Assembly (NCBI GenBank): GCA_015680685.1
Contig: MNCI01003413.1
Location: forward strand, 365,008-429,007
Direction of reading: 5' to 3'
Length of the DNA: 64,000 nt
Origin: Gnetum montanum
Taxonomy: Eukaryota > Streptophyta > Gnetopsida > Gnetales > Gnetaceae
Positions 56,636 through 64,000 of the stretch are shown piece by piece (position 1 is the first letter of the stretch; each line of letters begins with the position of its first letter). The translations under genes were made by a program, and so were the position numbers. Below the pieces are notes generated by a model. The model was given only the letters and a program-made list of their open reading frames with translations. It ran no database searches and was not told the origin of the DNA.

Positions 56636-58380
56636 TGTTGGCGACCGTTTGGGACATGACTGCCAACAAGTGTCCTCGAACAGGATTTAGGTGTTTGCTG
56701 GTCTCTAGCAACACCAAGGCCCAAATACCTCCAAATAGACTCAATAGTTAATGTGAATATGTGTGTGTGTTGTTGCGGTGTGCGGTTGTGAAATATGAAA
56801 CGATTGCGTTGTGTGTAAACTACAAATGACTTATCTTAAAGAGATTTAGCCAACTTTGCCAAGTACTACGAGTTGTTGAGAGTTCCTATTTTGTTCAATT
56901 GCCTAGTCTATGCGGTCTTTATAATACCTACTTGTAACAAATAAAATTTTGTTAAAAAATATGAGCACAACTCTGCGAATCTACTTCTAATTTTTCCTAA
57001 ACAAAGAGATAGTTCCACAAGAAAACTAGAAATAAAGAAAGATTCAATGGAAATAGACAGAAAGGAAAGAAGATTTGTGTTAAGACTTCAAATATTTAAA
57101 CAAGGTAAAATGATACGAGTAAACACTTCATAATAAAGCTATCCCAAATTCAATATCTATGAATTGTTCAAACTTCCAAGGCTCAAATAAGCAATTTCTT
57201 CAAGACAATCCTACTATGCTACCAAAAAATTGCTGCGTAAACTATCACGTACGAGACTCCATTTTGGCTAGATAATGGACGCCAATAATTGCATTCAACA
57301 GAACTTTCAAAAGACTTGACAATTTCTGATTGAAATACCATGGAGATTCACTTTAAAGATAAAAAGAAGCTATTATGGTCCCATCAAAATACCAAAGATT
57401 TTCTGAACCCTCTTGACTATTGAATCATTCAACGGCATGACTACAAGCAGAGGCTCTCTTATAGCAATCTCAATAACAGTTCTTATACATTGCACAATAA
57501 TAAAATTTACTACTAAATTGCTCTTAAGGCTTTTAAACACAAGCGCTTCTATGGCAAAATTTTAACAAAAAATTTCTATTGGGCAACAAGAACAATAAGA
57601 GCAATCTAAAAATCCCAAAATTACTCGCCAAGGATGATACTATCTAAACCACTAGCTAAACAATTTAAACAAAATAAAAAACAATAAGCATAACTCATAG
57701 GACTATGACAAAGAGGCTGAAATATTTTCTTTAGCAAGCCATCTTACAAGCAATCTTTCACAATGTGTGACCCCAAGTGTATCTCCAAGTGAGAGCTCCC
57801 CAAGTGATGTTTTTGATCTCTTACCCCTGAAGCCTTTTTATAGGGTTCATAAGGTAGTTACATTCTAAAATATCTTAGCTAACTTTTCTCCCAAGTAAGG
57901 AAGTTAATTACTTACCCAACAAGTTAGGAGACCTTACTTACCCAACAAGTTAACTAAGTTACAAAACTTTTGAGTGGTTGCAACCACCATAGAGATAAAA
58001 AAGCTACAGCTGACAAGTGTTCCATTTAGTTGCCAAGTGGACCTTCAGTCGCCAAGTGGTCACCATGGAGATAAACAAGTTGTAGTTGACAAGTGGCCTT
58101 TGTAGTGGTTACAAACATCATGGGATTAAGGCTAGGAAGTTATAACTTCCACAAAAAGTTACCTCTATAGAAATAAAAGCTATGGTGGCCAAGTGTCCTA
58201 TTGGATAACTATCCAATATAACTCCTTAGCATATGCAAATTTTAAATCAATATTAATACTTACTTGCTACACAACCAAGGGCTATCAAACGTATAGTAGC
58301 ACAATAACAATTAAATTACTTATATCAAAACCCAAAGTTAATTAAAATAAATGTTGTGTGACTTTTCAAATAAAGAAAAT
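56636..58380 (-). mobile_element. Probable LTR or leader of an unclassified retroelement, minus strand
   Basis: No coding frame. On the minus strand a CCCTATAAAAAGGCTTC box (57834-57850) is followed by GC-balanced, leader-like sequence with CACTTGG repeats (57760-57815). The left edge begins TGTTGGC and has the reverse complement GCCAACA 26 bp later. Neither outer boundary nor primer site is certain. Inference: an LTR with a minus-strand promoter. Confidence 0.4.
57985..58205. repeat. Imperfect minisatellite, about 76-100 bp units
   Basis: CACCATAGAGATAAA..GCTACAGCTGACAAGTG at 57985 recurs at 58061 (CACCATGGAGATAAAC..GTAGTTGACAAGTGG) and in weaker form at 58161 (CTCTATAGAAATAAA..GGCCAAGTG). 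The CCAAGTGG phrase also occurs between units. Confidence 0.65.
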
Positions 58381-58779
58381 ATTGAGGCCATGTGGCCTGT
58401 AAATAATGTGGGCTAGTCTGAGTAGCGAGGCCCATGGAAGTGGTTGTACTGCCAGCAGTGCAAACCCATGGATTACTCCCTTAACCAATGGACTGGTGGT
58501 GCATTTATTATCACTGGAAATGATTTGCAAATGCATTATGTTCATGTGCAGTAGGTCACATGTTTATGTTGGTGGACTTGTAGTGGTGGTAGCTCCCGCA
58601 CTCGCTGGTGAAGACTAGATAATGATGAATTTTGCACTCCTGAGTGGTCTCTGAACGCATATTTGTTTGTGAAACGCCAATCTAGGGGCACGTACCAGTG
58701 TAACACCAACAGAGATTTGATAATTCCTTTGCACTTTTTGGATACGTAGCTAGACAAAAGATTTATACTAGAATAGTCC

Positions 58780-59200
58780 TAAAAGACCATAAATTGTTAA
58801 TGCAGCAATGAACTTCATTCATTTCCACCCGTAGTGCTCAAGGCACACCTGGCCGCGATGGAGCCCTAAGCACGCAAGCACGAAATTCACTGGGTCATGT
58901 GAAATAGTGCAAAGGCTGATAGGGTTTGGTAGTGTATTGATTTGGTGCAGAAGCTTGAGGTCCACAAAATTGTAGATGTAAACCTTGTGCTCTAGCACAA
59001 TGATAATGCAGTTGCATCTCAGCTGCACGGCGTGGTCATCCATGCAGAACGAGAGCTTGACGGTGCAGTGGCAAGTTTGGTCATCCCAAATCATAACCTT
59101 CTATGGGGGATACTGCGGATTTGAACCTCCGCCAATGAGCACCACTATTGCACCGAAAAAGCATCTCCTCGAACCATATACTACCACTGAAATACCATGA
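58780..59200 (-). pseudogene. ATG18/WIPI-like (PROPPIN, autophagy) gene relic
   Basis: PROPPINs are WD40 beta-propellers that bind phosphatidylinositol 3-phosphate during autophagosome formation. The minus-strand frame 59094-58819 (91 codons) reads MIWDD..., then VKLSF, IIIVLEHKVYIYNFVDLKLLHQINTLPNP, and GQVCLEHY, a close match to the middle blades of plant ATG18. Upstream, GGGSNPQYPP joins it through one stop, and EMLFRCN is in another frame. Past the closing TGA (58819-58821), MKFIAA continues where the family has RTKFI; TGA from CGA and ATG from ACG would both be C-to-T changes. The N-terminus and the L/FRRG lipid-binding motif are absent, so it is a fragment. It is more GC-rich than its surroundings. 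A candidate splice acceptor (TTTCAG) lies near 59175. Confidence 0.75.
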
Positions 59201-59249
59201 AAAATTGCAAGTCGGCCTCAGGCAAAGATTTGCAATTCAGGCAAGGATG

Positions 59250-60641
59250 CATGTCAGAATTCCAGAAGGGAGACTAAGACAGAGCAACACCAAGAGGCAT
59301 GTAGCATCGAGTCCTTGACTTCTTGTGAAAATTCCTAATCTTTCTATGCTTTTTCCGTTTACGCTATATCACGCAACGTAACGTAATGGCGCTTAGCTTG
59401 ATTTTTCTTAAACATAGTCTGGCATCAGATGGATAGTTTCTTCGGCATAGGGAGAAGCTTGAGCAGCGTGATATGCGACTTCTTGTGTATTTTGCTAAGT
59501 CTTTGGTTCAAGGCCAGGTTTACGCTCTGTTACGCACAGCAGCATAATAGGCTCCAAAACAGTTAAAGGTAAAGTCTAAGAAAGTGCGATTGCTCGTCAT
59601 ATGCTCATCACGCAACGTAGCGTATCACAACGTATTGCATCGCCAAGTTAGACATCGTCTACGCTTCATTACGTGCGGCTGCGTAAGCAAGTGTAAAATA
59701 GCTTGACTCCATTGTTCCCATGTTACGTTATGCTCATACACGCAACACAGCGTGAATGAGTGTAATATAACCCAAAGACAGTTGAGACATGTCCAACGTG
59801 GATCTCTTCTCCACACGCACAATACGTGAACGAGCGTATTGTGCGTAGTCATGAACTGTGACACAAAAATGGTCAAGCCAACAATACCCGAAACATTCGG
59901 GACACATGTCATCAGGGTTGTACCTTTCCCACAGAACATCGTAGCCTATAAATACCCCAGTTGACAAAGATACAGGGGTTGGAAAATCAGAGAAGCAAAG
60001 GCATTTTTCTAAGCACCGGAGCACTTATCGCTTTTGATCAAAGACACAAAGAGCAGTGCTTTGGAAATTGTTGATAGCATCACCTTACGGCAGAAACAGA
60101 GCACAGTTCGCTTTGAGCACCAGCGACAGGAGTAATCGTTTTGCTGGGAAGACTCTATTGGTCAGAAACAGTTGATCGGTAGACGTCAGAGCTTAACCTT
60201 CCTTGCATCCCGACTTTAACCCACGAGGTAGATCGGACTTCAATTTGGACGATTTTCTTGTTGTTTTGTGCTTGCTTTACATCTGGTAATCGGGGTCTCC
60301 CTAGTGTAATGAGATATACAGGTATACATTCTTCAAGTCAAAGTGTATATCTTGAAACTACGTGTTTCCCTTATGTCAGCCTCCTCTTATTGTGTTTAAC
60401 GTTATCATCGTTGCAATTCATCTACATTGTTTTCCCCTCATTTTTGCGATCCCTCGAATCAAATCGTTTCACGAGATATTCATCAATTTACTGATTAGTA
60501 AGTCCCTGTCTGATCAACAAGACCGTTCAGGGCACCGCAGATTCGTTTTTCCAGCATAGCCCTTGCACGGATCCGTGGTTAAAACTATGCACACGGAATT
60601 TGTTCGGTATTTTCCACCTGCCAATGTTTTCCGTCGTCACA
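59250..60641 (+). mobile_element. 5' LTR of a Tat/Ogre-like Ty3/gypsy element
   Basis: The right end is TCACA at 60641, six bases before the primer-site-like TGGCGC. The left end is uncertain; TGTCAG at about 59252 is a candidate. The TATA box CTATAAATA is at 59946-59954. Upstream (59350-59850) are many TTACGC, GCGTAA, ACGCAACG and AGCGTA motifs, including a perfect 11-bp inverted repeat with an 8-base loop at 59816-59845. CpG is well preserved, unlike most of the window. Confidence 0.7.
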
Positions 60642-60647
60642 GTTTTC

Positions 60648-60664
60648 TGGCGCTAGAAGGAGGG
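60648..60664 (+). promoter_or_regulatory. Primer binding site of the Tat/Ogre-like element
   Basis: TGGCGCTAGAAGGAGGG, undecayed, six bases after the LTR. It differs from the tRNA-Asp-type site of the Athila elements here; I do not assign the tRNA. Confidence 0.7.
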
Positions 60665-60886
60665 CCTTAGGTCCCGATCCGCCTTTTTTGGGTAGCCCTG
60701 TTAGCGATCCATACCCTAAACCGTAGACATAATACCTCTAGGGAAGTTTATGGCAGATCGTGTGGTGTAGATCGGTCTCAATAATGATTCCTTTGGAATC
60801 CTACAGGGTAGAAAGCCTATTTGTGATCTTATTGCCAGCCATTTTTTTTAGATCCGATTACCAGTCACTGTCAATCTCATTAATCA

Positions 60887-63800
60887 ATGGATTCCTTTTA
60901 CACAACCACAACCACCATGGTCCCTGCCAATTTGGGTGCCACATCTGTGAACCCTATCGCGGTCGCCAAACCAGCTCCTGGCGCAACAGGATCTCAAGGG
61001 CCATTGCGCCGATCATTGAGGCTTCAGGGAAAAGAGCCCATCTTCACAGTTATAAAAATACAAATTTATATGTGTTAAGATCCAGGCGAAGCTGGCTCTT
61101 AGCCGAGCTGAAGTCGAAGCAAAATGAAACTTTGAGGTGGTCCACCGAGGGGGCCATGATTTTAAGCCAACAGCTTACGACATCATTCCCTTGACCGAAC
61201 ACCAACATGAACTCATTACACAGTTGGTCATGGCCAAGGGCCAGGTGACACAAGCTGTGGTGGAGCCCCAGCATGGGGAAGAGGAAGAGGATGAATTGGC
61301 AGCCTAGTCGGAACATTCGTTCCATACTCTGAGCCCCCAAACGTACATAAATCCCTTGTTCCCTTTCACCGGAGAGGCCGCTCCTCTTGCCCCAGCCATG
61401 ACCACATAGATGCATTTCCCTGCCATGTCGCAGGCCACTGCGCAGTCGTCTGGGCCGCAAGCACAAATATAGCATAATAACATGGGGGTGGCTTCGTCAT
61501 CGCGGGTTCTCCGCATTCCGGCAGTGGCCCCCGCGACCACCGCGCCCCATTTCATCACGCAGATTTTACCACCTCTGCCCTCTCCAACTCAACAGATCAC
61601 CATAGCTGTTCAACCACAAACATACATCCAACAGCTTGCTACAAGTCAGTGGCCCAACCTTGCGGCGCAACACAATCAGCCTGCGCTGTATGGTGTGCAA
61701 CCCTCTGTCGCACCTGCAACGCAAGCTCCACAGGCGGTCCCGCAGTACATCTATCCCTATCTCACGCAGCAGGCGGTGGCTAACCCCGCTTCGCAAACTA
61801 GTGGGTGGTGGTCTTCACAGGCCCCTCCGCCTGCAGGGATCCCCGCCCCACAAGCAGCCAGTCAACCTCTCCCGTCATTTTCGTTCCCTCACGCCGCCCT
61901 TGTGGTCCAACCTCCTATGCCTTCTGCACAGACACCTCCGTCAACGGGTCTGGACCAAGCCTTCAAGCTTATACAGACTCTCACCGAGGAGGTTCGATGC
62001 CTCAAAGCCGCTGGTTCTGATACTATTCAGATCATGGACTTTTACCAGGATGATCCGATTAGCCCAACGGTCCCTATGTTGTCGTTACCGCCAGGGATGT
62101 CTCTGCCTCATTTTACCAAGTACAATGGGGAGGGGGATCCCAACGCTCACTTGGTCACGTTCAGGTCTGAGTCCTTGTTATTGCAACAGTGGCCACACAC
62201 CATCATCCGAGTCTTTGCAATGTCCCTAACAGGGAAAGCTTTGGATTGGTACTAAGCCCTCCCACGCTCTTCCATCTCAACCTTGGAAAAGCTGCTGACC
62301 CAATTTGTGACCCGCTTCAGATATAACTTGAAACCAGAAGTCACATTGGATAAGCTCATGGGGGTGAAACAAGACCCGCTCGAGCCCGTCCAAAGGTTTA
62401 TACAGCGTTGGAATGCTACTTTGAATGAGATCCGTGAGCCGATCGCGGATTCGCATCTACTTGCTATATTCAAGGAAGCAGTCAATGACTTTATTAAGTC
62501 AAAACTGTATTATCTTTCCCCCGACTCTCTACACCAGGCCTTTGCTCAAACTAGAAGCATCCAAGATGCTGCGAAGGCTAGCAAAGACCCGGCGTATGTC
62601 GCCTACAGGAATGCGCATAACAAGGGCAAAGACAAGGGCAAAGCAGTGACAATGACAGTTGCTGCAATGACTGAGAGTGCGAAGACTAAGAACAAGAAGG
62701 CACCCACGACACCTCCTGAAACCACGGTTGGTGCCAGCACCAGCCAAGACACAACCACCCCTGAAGGGCCCCCCCAGCCTAAGCCAAACTTTGAGCGTAA
62801 AGTTCGCTCAAAGTACACGACATTACCTGTAAAGCATTCTGAACTGCTGAAACAACTCTTAGGGGCAGGGCACATTCAACCTAAGAAGGTGTCTGAGGAG
62901 GCTCTGAAGCGTCACAGATGCCATTGTGAACTGCTGAAGAACCCTTCTCTAGCCTTACCTAATGAACCACCAGTTCCGTGATCTTTCAGGCTGGACCGTT
63001 TCTGTGACTACCACCAGCTGTGTGGTCACGATACGGATTACTGCTGGGCGTTGAAAGATGACATTCAACGTATGCTAGATGATGGTTCGCTCAGGTTAGA
63101 CAGCAGCAACCCAACACGTCCAGAAAACCAGACATTGCATGTGTATAAGGAGCCGTTGAACGCAAACGATGATCCTTATACAATCACTGTGGTAAGTACG
63201 GACAGTGAGAAGAGGGAACCGCCAAAAAAATATTTTGTTTTGCGTGTCCCTGCCAACTCACAAAGAGGGCCAACCATTTCACCGGTAGCCAGTGGGGTCT
63301 CGAGGCCCCCTTTCATTATACGGATACCTTCTCAGATACACTCTCAGTCACACAGCAATACCCAAGCCGCGGCCTCATCCGCGCCCACGCCCAGGGCACC
63401 CTTCATTATCAGGGCGCCAAAACCACAGGCTGCTCCTCTCACGCAGGGACAGACTTCCAACCAAAAGCGCCAACCCTCACCTTTCAAACAGAAGGGAGAG
63501 GACACATTAGTTAATGCAATGAAAGACCATTCTACGCTTGGCTTCCCTAAGCCTAGGCCCCTGGCCTCTGTGCCTTCACCTATACCTCAAGAACAAGACA
63601 AAGGTGCGGAAACGCAACCGCCTTCTCTTGGAAAGAAAAAGAGCAACCCTTTGACTGACACCATTCCACCTCAAGAGATTCATCTCTTGGGCCAAATGGA
63701 AGAAGACAAGGGGGAGAAATAACCTAGCCGGGAGAAGGACCTCCTCGACGCATTTATGCAAGTTAAACAGGCTCTCAAACAAAAAAACACAACCCTAAGC

Positions 63801-64000
63801 CTTTACGACCTGCTTATGACGTCTCGAGAACACCGTGAGGCTATGGTTCGCATGCTGACATCCATATCAGTGGATGAAAGCTTGCCAGCGAAAGAGGAAG
63901 TGATACATGCTGTCATGTTTCCTTCCGAAGCTGAGCAACCTACGCCTTCCTCGCTGACCTTCCACGACGGGTCTATCAAAGACAATCCTGAGAAAGGTCA
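60887..64000 (+). pseudogene. Gag of a Tat/Ogre-like Ty3/gypsy element, incomplete at window edge
   Basis: Starts MDSFYTTTTTMVPANLG at 60887 and changes frame near 61050. From there one frame runs to the window end with stops at 61125, 61305, 61407, 61470, 62253, 62979 and 63720, each one transition from CAA, CAG, CGA or TGG. A Pro/Gln/Ala-rich N-terminal third (61482-61980) is followed by the capsid domain: LPHFTKYNGEGDPNAHL, MSLTGKALDWY, then TLEKLLTQFVTRF and DPLEPVQRFIQRW (62110-62420). A knuckle-like CDYHQLCGHDTDYC with following LKDDIQRML is at 63010-63075, the form typical of Tat/Ogre elements, followed by a Pro/Ser-rich linker. Best preserved retroelement coding region in the window; pol would lie beyond the edge. 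Confidence 0.85.

Noticed and set aside
56636-56660. TGGCGACCGTTTGGGAC as a plus-strand primer binding site
   Set aside because: It partly resembles a tRNA-Asp-type site, but no LTR end lies directly to its left and no gag to its right, so I left it unassigned.
58406-58757. Frames of about 70 codons on both strands left of the ATG18 relic
   Set aside because: I tried to read them as further ATG18 blades, but no convincing alignment resulted.
59625-60024. 104- and 96-codon minus-strand frames in the Tat/Ogre-like LTR
   Set aside because: They overlap U3 dyad repeats and the TATA box; no motif, Cys/Trp-rich antisense composition.
61050-61800. Minus-strand and frame-shifted frames of 70-200 codons over the Tat/Ogre-like gag
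   Set aside because: GC-rich coding DNA produces long shadow frames; the 61482-62255 frame carries the capsid motifs.

Overview
This is intergenic DNA from a seed plant nuclear genome, most likely a large-genome angiosperm. It is AT-rich and consists almost entirely of nested, decayed LTR retrotransposons: Ty3/gypsy elements of Athila and Tat/Ogre type, and Ty1/copia elements of SIRE/Maximus and other types. There is also one RTE-like LINE fragment and one host-gene relic resembling ATG18. I found no intact host gene, tRNA, rRNA, CRISPR array or prokaryotic feature. The species cannot be read from the sequence. An 812-base run of N at 45595-46406 and three single Ns show a draft assembly.

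Layout. 1-2450: 5' half of a minus-strand Athila-like element (LTR, tRNA-Asp-type primer site, gag), called family A. 2590-4855: minus-strand SIRE copia fragment with LTR. 4870-7200: badly decayed plus-strand copy of the family A second ORF. 7589-14223: plus-strand gag-only SIRE element with matching target-site duplications (TSDs). 14470-21031: minus-strand Athila element (family B) with gag, protease, RT, RNase H and integrase, and CCTAA/CCCAA TSDs. 21858-31545: minus-strand copia element split by a second gag-only SIRE element (24454-29428, perfect AATTT TSDs). 31575-32490: copia RT/RNase H fragment. 32490-40847: second family B element, split by a SIRE insertion at 33766-38295 (perfect TTTAG TSDs) whose gag is inverted relative to its LTR. 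40850-42628: minus-strand copia gag and LTR. 42640-44090: LINE. 44480-44820: tandem repeat. 46407-54931: nearly complete plus-strand family A element. 56419-58380: LTR relics. 58780-59200: ATG18-like relic. 59250-64000: plus-strand Tat/Ogre-like element running off the right edge.

The most interesting object is the family A element at 46407-54931. It has LTRs, primer site, gag and polypurine tract but no pol. After gag it carries a second long frame (51229-54003) resembling the putative plant transposon protein domain, followed by a long helical tail. That frame has its own LTR-like promoter module in front of it. Gag has 11 and the second frame 19 internal stops, yet I saw no frameshift in either, and every stop is one transition from CAA, CAG, CGA or TGG. 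Decay was therefore dominated by cytosine deamination. Two SIRE-type copies are likewise gag-only, so pol-less non-autonomous elements recur here. Protein descriptions are by family resemblance read by eye; no database search was run.
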